A stretch of 64,000 nt of DNA from Corynebacterium glucuronolyticum. GTDB taxonomy: Bacteria > Actinomycetota > Actinomycetes > Mycobacteriales > Mycobacteriaceae. Of the stretch, positions 29,382-40,084 are shown piece after piece. The stretch's first letter is position 1. Each line of letters starts with the position of its first letter. The stretch covers positions 21,147 through 85,146 of the forward strand of contig JALFAQ010000001.1 in the NCBI GenBank assembly GCA_022772305.1, given 5' to 3'. A program made the translations under genes and the position numbers. A model generated the notes under the pieces. It saw nothing but the letters and a program-made list of their open reading frames with translations, did no database searches and had not been told where the DNA came from.

Positions 29382-31601
29382 CTACTCGCCGATGACCGTG
29401 AGCGTCTGCGTGGCGCGCGTCGCAGCCACGTACAGATCCTGTAGACCTTGCGAGGAATTCTCGATGATGCTGCTTGGCTTCACGAGGATGACGTGGTCGA
29501 ACTCGAGACCCTTAATATCGTGGACGTTTTCTGTATCGATGATTTGCACGAGTCGGCCGTCATCGAATTGCTGCGCAATAGCCTCGGTGTCCGTTCCAGT
29601 GGGGAGGAATCGCACAGGTATCCCGGTCTCCCTAATCGCCGTCGCGGGCTCCTGGTCAGGGTCGATGCTCTCGAGGAGGGCGTTGGCATATTCCATAATC
29701 TCCGCTGGGGTGCGGTAGTTTACAGTTAGTCGGTGGATTTTAAACCGCTTGTCGACGAATGGTTCTAAGGTCTCCTCCCAGCTTTCGACGCCGGCCGGGG
29801 CTGAGGTCTGAGCGGTGTCTCCGACCAGCGTCATCCACCGGTTAGGGGAGCGGCGCATCACCATTCGCCATTCCATGGGGGTGAGCTCCTGCGCTTCGTC
29901 GACGACAACATGGCCGTATGCCCAGGTGTAGTCCTCAGAGGCGCGCTCCACCGTGGTGCGATTATCGGTTTCCTGTTGGCGGCGCGCCAGCTGTTCCGCG
30001 TCGATAACATCGTGGGCGGAAAGGATCTCGGCTTCGAGCTCATCGTCGAGGTCGGTATTTTCCGACGATTGGAGAACATCGAGGGCTTCCTGCGCCTCAG
30101 CGAGCTGTTGCTGCCATTCTTTTTCTTCGCGCTTGCGCTGCTCCTCCGGATCCAGAACGCCGATGCGATAAGCGAGCTCATCCACGAGGGCTGCGTCCGA
30201 ATCGGTCCATGCGTATCCGTCCGCGCGAAAGAGCCCGTCGCGGGTCTCGTCGTCGTAGTCCCCGGCGACCTCGTCGAGAACCGCGCGGTCGCTGAGCATC
30301 TCAGCGAGTACGTCTTCGGGGGTGAGCTCTGGCCACAGGGAATCAGAGACCTCGGCGAACTGTGGCTCGTCCAGCAGCTCGTCGGTCAGCTCTGCCGTGT
30401 CAGCAGCAGACAGGAGGTTGTCGCCACCCAGGGGGTCGGCACCGATGATCTCAGTCAACTTCTGGGCGGTGAGCTCGGCGAGTTGATCAGCGAAAATCCC
30501 GCGAGCTTCATTGTGCGGCTTCCGTGAGCGTCGCGCCCGTGTGCGTGACTTCTTCACCATGGCGGGTGTGATGTCAACGAGCACACCATCGAGCTGGATA
30601 GTGATTGGTTCGTTCGGAACGACCTCATAACGCTGCAGCGCAGCGGTGAGAATCGTTACCATCTCCTCGCTGCCCTTAATCTCCTTGCCTAGAAGAGTTT
30701 CCTGGGCGACGGGTGTAAAGCCCGGGTACAGCGTGCCGACGGTGCGAAGCACCACGCCGGTTTCGCCAAGCTCTGGGAGGACGCGGGAGATGTAGTCCAA
30801 AAACGTCGAATTCGGGCCTAGGAGGAGAACGCCGGTTTTTGCCAGCTGATCCCTCCACGTGTACAGCAGGTATGCCACGCGGTGGAGTGCGACGGCGGTC
30901 TTTCCCGTGCCGGGGCCACCTTCGACAACCATGACACCACGGGAGGGATCGCGGATAATCGTGTCCTGTTCGCGTTGGATCGTCTCCACGATGTCCGACA
31001 TGTATCCGGTTCGCGCGCGGTTGAGTGCGTCGAAAAGTGCCGACTCGCCTGCGACGGTATCGCTTGCTGGCCTGGCGCCACCTGCTGTCTCGCTGCGGGC
31101 ATCGGGGTTCAATACCTCGTCGGTGATGTCAGTAACCGTCCGTGACGACATACGGATATGCCTGCGCACATGGACACCCTCTGGCTGTGCGGTGGTGGCC
31201 AAGTAATAGGGACGGGCTGCGGGCGCGCGCCAATCAAGAAGCAGCGTCCTGTAATGATCTTCGGGAGCGTCCACACCGAGGCGTCCAATGTAGCGCCGGT
31301 CCTGCTCCGCTTTGCCTGGAACAGGGTTTTCTGGATCGGAATCCTCTACATCAATGCGGCCAAAGACGAGGCCCACCTGTGCGAGGTTCATGCGGTCCAG
31401 CCGCTTGGCAAGAGTCGCCACCTCCACCTCGCGTTGGACGAGATCCTCGGCCAGCGGGCTGTTGGTGTCGAGCTTCTTCACAGCCGATTCAAGCCGTGCC
31501 CGCGCGGTGTCAATGTCGCCGTCGATGCGACGAAACAGGCCATCCACGTACTCCTGTTCAGCTGCGATCGCGTTCGTCTTCTGGCGATCATTGTCAGTCA
31601 C
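29382..31601 (-). CDS. UvrD/Rep-superfamily HelD-like ATPase (RNA polymerase-associated HelD/HelR class)
   Basis: N-terminal coiled coil, VVEGGPGTGKTAVALHRVAYLLYT (Walker A), HVVVDEAQELTPMEWRM, AATRATQTLTVIGE; GTG start. Confidence 0.85.
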   Translation of the reverse strand: MTDNDRQKTNAIAAEQEYVDGLFRRIDGDIDTARARLESAVKKLDTNSPLAEDLVQREVEVATLAKRLDRMNLAQVGLVFGRIDVEDSDPENPVPGKAEQDRRYIGRLGVDAPEDHYRTLLLDWRAPAARPYYLATTAQPEGVHVRRHIRMSSRTVTDITDEVLNPDARSETAGGARPASDTVAGESALFDALNRARTGYMSDIVETIQREQDTIIRDPSRGVMVVEGGPGTGKTAVALHRVAYLLYTWRDQLAKTGVLLLGPNSTFLDYISRVLPELGETGVVLRTVGTLYPGFTPVAQETLLGKEIKGSEEMVTILTAALQRYEVVPNEPITIQLDGVLVDITPAMVKKSRTRARRSRKPHNEARGIFADQLAELTAQKLTEIIGADPLGGDNLLSAADTAELTDELLDEPQFAEVSDSLWPELTPEDVLAEMLSDRAVLDEVAGDYDDETRDGLFRADGYAWTDSDAALVDELAYRIGVLDPEEQRKREEKEWQQQLAEAQEALDVLQSSENTDLDDELEAEILSAHDVIDAEQLARRQQETDNRTTVERASEDYTWAYGHVVVDEAQELTPMEWRMVMRRSPNRWMTLVGDTAQTSAPAGVESWEETLEPFVDKRFKIHRLTVNYRTPAEIMEYANALLESIDPDQEPATAIRETGIPVRFLPTGTDTEAIAQQFDDGRLVQIIDTENVHDIKGLEFDHVILVKPSSIIENSSQGLQDLYVAATRATQTLTVIGE

Positions 31602-32124
31602 GTGTGGTTAACCTCCAGATGGTTGTCCAGATATCTGTTTCAAAGCCGGTAGGCATTGGAAACGTCAAGGGACCTAGAATACTCCAACTCTTGACGAGGA
31701 AGGGGAACACGAAAGTCTGCGCACTGTGGGGGAGCTGTTGCTTTGACAGGAACTTGCACCACCCGCGCCTACGCCGTCGGCCACCATCGCTCTACAGAGC
31801 GTCGATGGCCGACTATATTCCGTTCGGTTCTTCCACGAAGTAGAAGACGTCATGGTCACTCTTCATTCCAGTGTGGGAATTCTCGTGTGAGAAGCATTAT
31901 AGGAGAAAGGAGATCCAGCGATGAATTCTCAATGCCATGCACCAGGCAATGTGTTCCTTTGTATCTTGGCACGGGGATCAGGGTAAGTCGACGATTCTCG
32001 GATCCGCTAGTAACACGAGAATCCGAATGTGGGTCACAACCATCTCGCAAGAATTGTCTGTTGCTCACGGGGAAAGCGTATTATAATATGTGTTATATAA
32101 CAGGAGTAATAGAAAGAAGTTGCA

Positions 32125-32697
32125 ATGCCACCCCGGTCGAAAGTTTCGCGTGAAGACATCGTTGACGCAGCCTTTAGCGTCGTCCGTGAATGTGGGATAG
32201 AACAGATGAATACGCGACATGTCGCGCAACAACTGGGATGCTCGACCCAGCCAGTTATGTACCACTTCAAGACGATGGAGATCCTCAGACAAGAGGTTTA
32301 TGAACGAGCGGATCTCTTTCATACGGAATATCTGCTCAGTGGGAACTCCGGCAACGTGACGCCGTTTCTCCGCATCGGCCTGAACTATATTCGCTTTGCC
32401 AGGGAAGAGGCGCCCCTGTTTCGTTTCCTCTTTCAATCTGGCTATTCGCCACATCGTACCATCGTGGAGATTGTCGATAGTGACGAGCTCCGTCCACTGC
32501 TTTCAGCGTTGCAAAAGGAGACCGGGTTAGGTCTCGAGCAGGCAAAAGGGGTGTTTATGACCCTTGCCTTGCTCACCCACGGTTGCGCCAGTCTGCTTTC
32601 GAATCACCACATTGAATACGACGAAGCGTTAGTCATTTCTCACCTGAAACGCGCTCTAAATGGCGCAATACTGGCTGCCCAGGAGCAGCCAAAATGA
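32125..32697 (+). CDS. TetR-family transcriptional regulator
   Basis: N-terminal HTH VSREDIVDAAFSVVRECGIEQMNTRHVAQQLGCSTQPVMYHFKTMEILRQEVYERA. Confidence 0.88.
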   Translation: MPPRSKVSREDIVDAAFSVVRECGIEQMNTRHVAQQLGCSTQPVMYHFKTMEILRQEVYERADLFHTEYLLSGNSGNVTPFLRIGLNYIRFAREEAPLFRFLFQSGYSPHRTIVEIVDSDELRPLLSALQKETGLGLEQAKGVFMTLALLTHGCASLLSNHHIEYDEALVISHLKRALNGAILAAQEQPK

Positions 32698-33444
32698 AGA
32701 AACTGTATGACAAGAGTGCACTGTATTTCTCGCTCACCTGGATTGCCATCTACTGTGTGCTGCGGTCCCTAGCGTTCACGCTCAATGATGCCGTCGGCAT
32801 TCGGTTCTCGGTCAGCGCCCTCTTCGCTGTCATCCAAACGGCTATCCTCATCGTCTTCCTTCGGCGAAATGGGGCTTTGTCCGCGTTACGGAATTCAGCG
32901 GCCGGTGCTACCGTCACGTCACGTCGCTTCCTCATATTACCTCCCGCTATTCGTTCTCATGAGCGGTGGTCTCTGGAATGGCTTCGCTCTCCGCTACACG
33001 CCCGTGGAAACGGTGTTTTACATCTGCCTCGTGCTATGTGTGGGATTTCTGGAGGAACTCATTTTCCGCGGTTTCCACTTCCGCGCGATCGCAAAAGACA
33101 GTGTGGCGCAAGCGATCATCATCTCCAGCGTGACCTTTGGGATTGGCTACATTGTGAATAGCGTGAACGGAAGTGGGCAGTCTCTCATGGTCACGCTGTT
33201 GTAAATGGTGTTTGCGGTCGCCGTTGGATTCCTGTTCGTCACTATTGTCTACCGGGGCGGATGCCTCTGGCCGTGCATCATTACGCATCAGCTAATAAGC
33301 ATCTATGAAGGCTTTACTGTTGAAGCTGGCCTGACAACCGACAAGCTCGTCCTTTATCTATTCACCCAGATGGCAGTGATTGTGACGTACACGATTGTCC
33401 TTTACAAGACAATCCCGCAGCCTCAGCTCATGAATCGCCGGTAA
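32694..33444 (+). pseudogene. CPBP-family intramembrane metalloprotease, degraded (frameshift + in-frame stop)
   Basis: Three ORFs 32694..33161, 32785..33204, 33205..33444 read as one protein; LEELIFRGFHFRAIAKDS carries the CPBP EExxxR motif; frame switch near 32934; TAA at 33202. Confidence 0.82.
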
Positions 33445-33515
33445 TTACTGGTGCCTTACAATTCCGGGGGAGCCGCTAAAGAGCGCCCAGGGAAATGAGG
33501 AAGATGGAGACAAGG

Positions 33516-33551
33516 AAAAAGCACTCTGGAAAACTTTCCAGAGTGCTTTTT
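33516..33551. terminator. Bidirectional intrinsic terminator
   Basis: aaaaagcactctgga-aaactt-tccagagtgcttttt. Confidence 0.9.
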
Positions 33552-33573
33552 GCTTTGACTTTACATCAGGCTG

Positions 33574-34464
33574 TTAGCTCAGCTTCTCCAGCTTCTTGGA
33601 GAGCTTCTTCTCTGCCTTGTTTGCAGCCTTCTCTGCCTTGTTGCTCAGCTTGTTGGCGCGCTTGTCGGCCTTCTTGGCCAGCTTCTGAGCGGACTTCTTG
33701 CCGTTCTTTGCAGCCTTTTCGCCACGCTTCTGAGCCTCATCGGCGGCCTCAGCGGCGCGCTTTTGAGCCTTGTCAGCGGCCTTCACCAAGCGCTTCTTGG
33801 CGATCTTGGCGTTCTTCTTAGCAGCGGAAAGCCAGTCGTCCTTATTGTCCTCGACGTAGTCGGTGACATCGTTCCATGCATCGGCAAGCTTGTCGCCAGC
33901 ATTGGAGAAGAAACCGGCTGCAGCAGTACCAGCAGCGGTTGCGCCCTCAACGATGTTGTCGCGCATTTCTTCCTGCTCACTCTTGCCGGGCAGGGCCTGC
34001 TGGATGGACTTGTTGGCGCGACGGCCGGCATCCTTGGCACGCCATGCGAGACCCGGCTTGCCCTCGGTGTCCAGGGAGGTAACCATCAGGCCACCGAGAA
34101 GCGCGAGGTTGGTCAGCAGACCGTTCTTGCGCTGCTCCTTCTCCTGGTCATCGTCGGTGTTCCAGAACGCGTTGCGGGCGTAAATGGTCGGCACAGACAG
34201 GACAGCGAGGGTACCAGCTGCCAGGCGCGGTGCCTTCCCCAGTGCGAGCAGGGAACCAGCTCCAACGCGGGTACCGGCTGCAGCCTGGGTGACCATCGTG
34301 GCATCTGTGGGCACGTATCCCTTGTACTGGGACGGGAGAACGGCACGGGCGCTGTCCAGAACGCTCTTGGTTCCCTCGACGTAATCCTCCGGCTTGCTCA
34401 GTGCTTTGACACCATCCGCAACGTAAACCGCTGCGATCATGGGTCGGATAATCTTCCGGATCAT
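33574..34464 (-). CDS. DoxX-family membrane protein with Lys/Ala-rich histone-like C-terminal tail
   Basis: N-terminal MIRKIIRPMIAAVYVADGVKALSKPEDY; TM segments; C-terminus KKNAKIAKKRLVKAADKAQKRAAEAADEAQKRGEKAAKNGKKSAQKLAKKADKRANKLSNKAEKAANKAEKKLSKKLEKLS. Confidence 0.82.
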   Translation of the reverse strand: MIRKIIRPMIAAVYVADGVKALSKPEDYVEGTKSVLDSARAVLPSQYKGYVPTDATMVTQAAAGTRVGAGSLLALGKAPRLAAGTLAVLSVPTIYARNAFWNTDDDQEKEQRKNGLLTNLALLGGLMVTSLDTEGKPGLAWRAKDAGRRANKSIQQALPGKSEQEEMRDNIVEGATAAGTAAAGFFSNAGDKLADAWNDVTDYVEDNKDDWLSAAKKNAKIAKKRLVKAADKAQKRAAEAADEAQKRGEKAAKNGKKSAQKLAKKADKRANKLSNKAEKAANKAEKKLSKKLEKLS

Positions 34465-34529
34465 ATGTAGTAACGCTCCTTTAAAAGCTCGTTCTCTAGT
34501 GCTTTATTAAGTGTACCGTAGCTGCACTA

Positions 34530-35126
34530 TTACCAGCCACGGTCTCGCCACTCAGCTAGGTGCGGGCGCTCGTCGCCGAGCGTAGTCGGCTTGCCGTGAC
34601 CTGGGTGAACGATAGTCTCGTCGGGGTACTGATCAAACAACCGCTCGGTGACATCACCCAGTAGTTGGGTGAACTCTTCCGGTGAATTGGTCTTACCAAC
34701 CCCGCCGGGGAAGAGACTATCGCCAACGAAAAGGTGTGGCTGTCCATCGATCTCTGCAAAGAAAGCTGCGCCACCTGGGGTGTGCCCGCGCAGAATGATG
34801 ACGGGGAAGCTATGCCCCTCAAAGTCCAGGGTGTCGCCGTGGTCGAGCGTGATATCAGCTGGGCAGGGGAGTGCTGGTGCGTCGAGTGCGGAGGCGTAGT
34901 GCGTGGCACCGGTCTCCTGAAGCACCTCTTCGAGCGCGCCGACGTGATCGTGATGGCGGTGGGTGGTAAGTACCGCGGTGATCGTGCACCTAGCAGAAGA
35001 CGCGAGATTAAGCAGGGCAGGCGCATCGGCCGCGGCGTCGATAAGCAACCCGTGGGAACCCTCGACCAGCAGGTAGCAGTTATTGTCCATGGAAGAGACG
35101 GAAATGTGGTGCAAACTCAAAGTCAT
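34530..35126 (-). CDS. MBL-fold metallo-hydrolase (glyoxalase II-like)
   Basis: AVLTTHRHHDHVGALEEVLQ, HTPGGAAFF, DSLFPGGVGKTN, HPGHGKPTTLGDE. Confidence 0.92.
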   Translation of the reverse strand: MTLSLHHISVSSMDNNCYLLVEGSHGLLIDAAADAPALLNLASSARCTITAVLTTHRHHDHVGALEEVLQETGATHYASALDAPALPCPADITLDHGDTLDFEGHSFPVIILRGHTPGGAAFFAEIDGQPHLFVGDSLFPGGVGKTNSPEEFTQLLGDVTERLFDQYPDETIVHPGHGKPTTLGDERPHLAEWRDRGW

Positions 35127-35462
35127 GGCTTCCAGGATAGACAAATAGGTCCGCACGAGTCGTCCGCTAAGCCACAGTGAATACGGGATGTGGAATATGG
35201 CACGGGTTCTATTCGCTGTACTCATTCACCGCTAGCGTCGTGCACCAAACCGTTTCTGGGAATCGAGTGTCATCCATCGCCTTCGTCGCGCTTTTCCAAC
35301 CAGACCAGGCAATAGCAGGGAATGATTCGCGTGTTCGTGTAGTTGTGAGAAAGCGTGCTAAATTTAGCGAACTTCCCAGTTCGCTGGTATGTTCGAAACG
35401 GTATCGGTAGCTTTACGGGAGTTGCCGGCAAGAGCGCAAAAGGAGAAAAGGAGATCGTGTAA

Positions 35463-38336
35463 GTGGCTGATCGGTTGATTGTCCGCGGGGCGAGGGAAAA
35501 CAACTTAAAGGGTGTCAACGTAGACATTCCACGTGACGAACTTGTCGTTTTCACTGGGCTTTCCGGCTCAGGTAAGTCCTCCCTCGCATTTGACACCATC
35601 TTCGCTGAGGGACAGCGCAGGTATGTAGAAAGCCTGTCAAGCTACGCTCGCATGTTCCTTGGCCAGATGGACAAGCCCGACGTGGATTTCATCGAGGGAC
35701 TGTCTCCTGCGGTGTCCATCGACCAGAAATCTACCAACCGTAACCCGCGATCGACAGTCGGTACGATCACAGAAATTTACGATTACCTGCGTCTTTTGTA
35801 TTCACGTGCGGGTACCGCACACTGTCCCGAGTGTGATGCGCCGATTGCTAAGCAGACACCACAGCAGATTGTGGACCAGATTCTGCAGCAGCCGGAGCGC
35901 TCTAAATTCCAGATTCTTGCGCCCGTGGTTAAGACCCGTAAGGGCGAACACGTTGACCTTTTTGAGGATCTCGCTGCACAGGGTTTTTCGCGCGTCATCG
36001 TCGATGGGGAGATGCACCAGCTTTCCGATCCACCGAAGCTGAAGAAGCAGATCAAGCACGATATCGACGTGGTTGTGGACCGCCTGCAGGTGAAAGAATC
36101 TCAGAAGCAGCGCCTGACAGATTCCGTCGAGCAGGCTCTTGCGCTCGCCGACGGCGTTGTCGTTGCTGATTTCATCGATTCCGGTGAGAAACTTACCTTT
36201 TCCGAGAAAATGGCCTGCCCCAACGGGCACCATCTCGACGTGGAGGACCTTGAACCACGGGCGTTTTCCTTCAACTCTCCCTATGGCGCCTGCCCAGCAT
36301 GTGACGGACTTGGCTTTAAGCAGGAAGTCGATCTTGACCTCCTCATTCCGAATCCGGACGCGCCAGCAAACGAAGCTGTCCACCCGTGGAGCTCGTCGCC
36401 GAATAGTTCATACTTCCGAGCATTGGTCGAGGGGCTCGGCGCAGCTCTCGAGTTTGATCCCCAGCAGCCGTACAGTGAATTGACGAAGAAGCAGCAGAAG
36501 GCGCTCATCTTTGGCACCAAAGAGAAGGTGAGCGTGCGGTACAAGAACCGCTATGGCCGGATGCGCAACTGGAGCGCCCCGTTTGAAGGTGCCGCAAACT
36601 TTGTGCACCGGAAGATTGAGCAGGCAGGGTCTGAAAACTCGAAGGATCGCCTCCTTGCTTACATGCGTGAGGTGCCGTGCCCGACGTGTAACGGTGCACG
36701 TCTTCGCGATGAAATCCTTGCCGTTCGTCTCGCATCCCATGAGCACGGCGAGTGCTCCATTGCAGGGCTGACAGAGCTATCCATCGACGATGCGCTGGAT
36801 TTCATCCGCGACCTTGACCTTGGCGTGCGGGAGCAAAAGATCGCCGAGGCCATACTCCGCGAGATTGATGCCCGCCTGAAATTCCTCCAGGACGTGGGGC
36901 TGAATTACCTCACGCTGTCGCGGGCAGCCGGAACGCTATCCGGTGGTGAGGCGCAGCGCATTCGCTTGGCCACGCAGATCGGTTCTGGCTTGGCCGGCGT
37001 TTTGTATGTGCTCGACGAGCCTTCCATTGGCCTCCACCAGCGCGACAACCATCGCCTCATTGAAACGCTAAAGCGTCTGCGGGACATCGGCAACACCCTC
37101 ATTGTGGTGGAGCACGACGAGGACACGATCCGCGAAGCCAACTACGTTGTGGACATTGGACCGCGCGCCGGTGTTCACGGCGGTGAAGTTGTCTACCAGG
37201 GAGCCCCGGAAGGTCTCTACGACTGTGAAGAGTCGCTTACCGGCCAGTACCTTTCTAGGAAGAAGATTCTTCCGGTGCCAGATTCGCGCCGCCCGGTGGA
37301 TAAAGACAACATGATTACCGTGGTGAAGGCCGAGGAAAACAACCTCAAGGGCATCAACGTCAACTTCCCCAAGGGAGTACTGACGTGTGTTACCGGCGTC
37401 AGCGGGTCAGGTAAATCCACGCTGGTGAACCAGATCTTGGCAAAGACCCTGCAAAACAAACTCAATCGGGCGAGCCAAGTCCCCGGCCACGTGAAGGATG
37501 TCACTGGCTTGGACAATTTGGACAAGCTCGTGCAGGTGGATCAATCGCCGATCGGCCGTACCCCGCGATCCAACCCGGCGACGTACACCGGTGTGTTTGA
37601 TAAGGTTCGCAAGCTCTTCGCAGAGACGAATGAGGCCAAAGTCCGTGGCTACAAGCCCGGCCGGTTCTCGTTCAACGTCAAGGGCGGGCGCTGTGAAGCC
37701 TGCCAGGGCGACGGCACGCTGAAGATTGAGATGAACTTCCTTCCAGACGTGTATGTGCCCTGCGAGGTGTGCCACGGTGCACGGTACAACCGCGAGACTC
37801 TCGAGGTGCGCTACAAGGGCAAGAACATTGCCGAGGTTTTGGACATGCCCATTTCTGAGGCAACGGAGTTCTTCAAGAACATTACGTCGATCCATCGGTA
37901 CCTCAATACTCTGGACGAAGTTGGCCTGGGATATGTGAAGCTGGGCCAGGCGGCGACCACGTTGTCTGGTGGCGAAGCGCAGCGCGTAAAGCTCGCAGCA
38001 GAGCTACAAAAACGCTCCATGGGGCGCACCATCTACATCCTGGATGAGCCCACGACGGGCTTGCACTTTGACGATATCTCCAAGCTCATGCTGGTCATCA
38101 ACGGACTTGTGGACAAGGGCAATACCGTCATCGTCATTGAACACAACCTCGATGTAATCAAGGCTGCAGACTGGATTATCGACATGGGTCCCGAGGGTGG
38201 TTCTGGCGGTGGTCGTGTTGTCGCTCAAGGCACGCCGGAGTACGTAGCGAAGGTGGAGGGATCCTACACAGGAAAGTACCTCTCCACCATGCTGGCGGAA
38301 GATAAGGCACGTCGAAAAGCTAAGGCTGCGAAGTAG
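35463..38336 (+). CDS. uvrA: Excinuclease ABC subunit UvrA
   Basis: [30 protein letters not shown], two ABC signatures ([40 protein letters not shown]), zinc-finger [27 protein letters not shown]. Confidence 0.98.
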   Translation: MADRLIVRGARENNLKGVNVDIPRDELVVFTGLSGSGKSSLAFDTIFAEGQRRYVESLSSYARMFLGQMDKPDVDFIEGLSPAVSIDQKSTNRNPRSTVGTITEIYDYLRLLYSRAGTAHCPECDAPIAKQTPQQIVDQILQQPERSKFQILAPVVKTRKGEHVDLFEDLAAQGFSRVIVDGEMHQLSDPPKLKKQIKHDIDVVVDRLQVKESQKQRLTDSVEQALALADGVVVADFIDSGEKLTFSEKMACPNGHHLDVEDLEPRAFSFNSPYGACPACDGLGFKQEVDLDLLIPNPDAPANEAVHPWSSSPNSSYFRALVEGLGAALEFDPQQPYSELTKKQQKALIFGTKEKVSVRYKNRYGRMRNWSAPFEGAANFVHRKIEQAGSENSKDRLLAYMREVPCPTCNGARLRDEILAVRLASHEHGECSIAGLTELSIDDALDFIRDLDLGVREQKIAEAILREIDARLKFLQDVGLNYLTLSRAAGTLSGGEAQRIRLATQIGSGLAGVLYVLDEPSIGLHQRDNHRLIETLKRLRDIGNTLIVVEHDEDTIREANYVVDIGPRAGVHGGEVVYQGAPEGLYDCEESLTGQYLSRKKILPVPDSRRPVDKDNMITVVKAEENNLKGINVNFPKGVLTCVTGVSGSGKSTLVNQILAKTLQNKLNRASQVPGHVKDVTGLDNLDKLVQVDQSPIGRTPRSNPATYTGVFDKVRKLFAETNEAKVRGYKPGRFSFNVKGGRCEACQGDGTLKIEMNFLPDVYVPCEVCHGARYNRETLEVRYKGKNIAEVLDMPISEATEFFKNITSIHRYLNTLDEVGLGYVKLGQAATTLSGGEAQRVKLAAELQKRSMGRTIYILDEPTTGLHFDDISKLMLVINGLVDKGNTVIVIEHNLDVIKAADWIIDMGPEGGSGGGRVVAQGTPEYVAKVEGSYTGKYLSTMLAEDKARRKAKAAK

Positions 38337-38396
38337 AGACCGACAGCCACCGCGTGACAGCGAGGTGGGGACGTCGACAAGCACGTACCTCCAGGC

Positions 38397-38426
38397 GTGG
38401 TGACCAGACCAAGAAACGGTCACCAC
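38397..38426. terminator. Probable terminator hairpin between convergent uvrA and cutinase genes
   Basis: gtggtgacc...ggtcaccac 9-bp stem. Confidence 0.6.
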
Positions 38427-38457
38427 CTCGGGCGTTCATTGCCACCGATGCCTGCAA

Positions 38458-39924
38458 CTACGAACTCCCGTTAACCGGGCCGACGAAGCCGGAGACTCGA
38501 GAAGCAAGCCACTCGTCAGCGAAGTCTGCACCGTTCTTGTCCTCCACCATGAAGTGGTCATCAAAGTAGGAAATATGGGCGAAGCCGAAGTCGCCGGCGA
38601 CAGCCATCGACCCAATGAGGTTGGTGTTGGCGGGATCTTTCAAGAGAGGTGTCAGCCCCGTTCTGTCGGCGATAACAGTTCCGAGGCTCGTGACATCCCG
38701 CCTCGTCGCCGCCGCGCGCGCATCTCCGGGCGCCTGGAACGGCTGCTCGGCGGTGAAGACGAGACGCATCGATTCTGCAACTAACGTGATCGTGGCGGAG
38801 GCCTCTGGGGAGAACGTGGTGACCTGGCTTGCGAGACCATCAGCGGCGGGGAGAAGGTACTCGGCCGTGTTTCCCTTTGCTGCAAGTCCGGGTGCAGCAG
38901 CGATGACTGACAAGGCGACGAGCTGGAAGAAGGAGAGATCGGGGCGGGTATGGTCGATGACGATTTTGAGGTATCCCGCGACCTCCATGAGCGCAGAAAT
39001 AATGCTGATGATGCTCAGCCAATTAAAGTCTGCGTTGACGAGAGCTTCCGCAAGGGGAACACCGGAATCGAGCTCCGCCTTTAGGCGCGCTATAGTCTCG
39101 GCCGTGAATGTGTCAGATGGTCCCGGCCACTCAACGCGGTTGGCGTAGTCCGCTACGTCCCGGATCAGCGAGCCCTCGTGGATCGAACACGCCATGTCGT
39201 TGCTGTTGCAGAGGGAAATGACTCTGCCCTCAAGTCCCGTGAAAGGCATCGGACGAGCGCCTGTCATTCCCACTCGTCCCGGTAGCACTCCGGTGTTTCC
39301 GCCAACGATGATCTCGCCGTTGGCTGCCGGTACGCCGCTGTTTGCCGCTGCTAGTGCGGAAGCTTCTTCAGACGGCTTTTCGACGGCGGGGGAGCGGCCC
39401 GGGTCCGCGACGAGGATGACTCCTCCAATACGTTCCGGCGAAACATCTGCCACACGCCCGGCAGCGATTTCCGCAGCTGCATCACCTGCTACCGAGGCCC
39501 CCTGGGAGTAACCGACGAGGAAGAAACTTGTTTCTGGGCAGGCTCGAGCCACCCGGGTCATCTCGCTGGTGGCTTCCTCCACGCCCGCGAGAACGGACTC
39601 TCCGTAGGTGGCTGCCTCGTTCCCATTGGGATTGGGAGTGAAGGTACTCACCCGTCCAAGGCTCGCAGGATAGGAGACATTGAAGCCTGCGACATTGCGG
39701 ATGCCAAACCGTCGCTGCAGTTCGTCCGTTGGGTTCCAGCCACTGATGTAGAGAGGGAGAGGATTGGGCGTTTGTGTTCTACTTGAGTAACCCGTACCGG
39801 CAGCTTGCACAACATAAACCGGCGTACAGAACGAGTGAGCAATCGCACGACCTGTCGGAACCACCGCGATTGCAGATGCTAGGATGCTGGATGCTGTGAG
39901 CAATGCAGTGAGCCGACGGAACAT
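38458..39924 (-). CDS. Secreted cutinase-family serine esterase
   Basis: Signal peptide; FLVGYSQGASVAGDAA nucleophile elbow (GYSQG) typical of cutinase-like proteins. Confidence 0.85.
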   Translation of the reverse strand: MFRRLTALLTASSILASAIAVVPTGRAIAHSFCTPVYVVQAAGTGYSSRTQTPNPLPLYISGWNPTDELQRRFGIRNVAGFNVSYPASLGRVSTFTPNPNGNEAATYGESVLAGVEEATSEMTRVARACPETSFFLVGYSQGASVAGDAAAEIAAGRVADVSPERIGGVILVADPGRSPAVEKPSEEASALAAANSGVPAANGEIIVGGNTGVLPGRVGMTGARPMPFTGLEGRVISLCNSNDMACSIHEGSLIRDVADYANRVEWPGPSDTFTAETIARLKAELDSGVPLAEALVNADFNWLSIISIISALMEVAGYLKIVIDHTRPDLSFFQLVALSVIAAAPGLAAKGNTAEYLLPAADGLASQVTTFSPEASATITLVAESMRLVFTAEQPFQAPGDARAAATRRDVTSLGTVIADRTGLTPLLKDPANTNLIGSMAVAGDFGFAHISYFDDHFMVEDKNGADFADEWLASRVSGFVGPVNGSS

Positions 39925-40049
39925 GAATCATTATCTTATCTGCTAAGTCGAAAGCGCGCGCTGCTACACTGGCCACAATCTGACACGAGATATAACGCGA
40001 TGACAACCGCTCCAGGTGGGGGCTTGCGGTGCAAGCTTTTCGCCTATAT

Positions 40050-40078
40050 TTGCGGGTTTGGCAAACGTGTGTTATATT
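40050..40078 (+). promoter_or_regulatory. Candidate sigma-A-type promoter for infC-rpmI-rplT
   Basis: TTGCGG - 17 nt - TATATT. Confidence 0.55.
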
Positions 40079-40084
40079 GCAACA

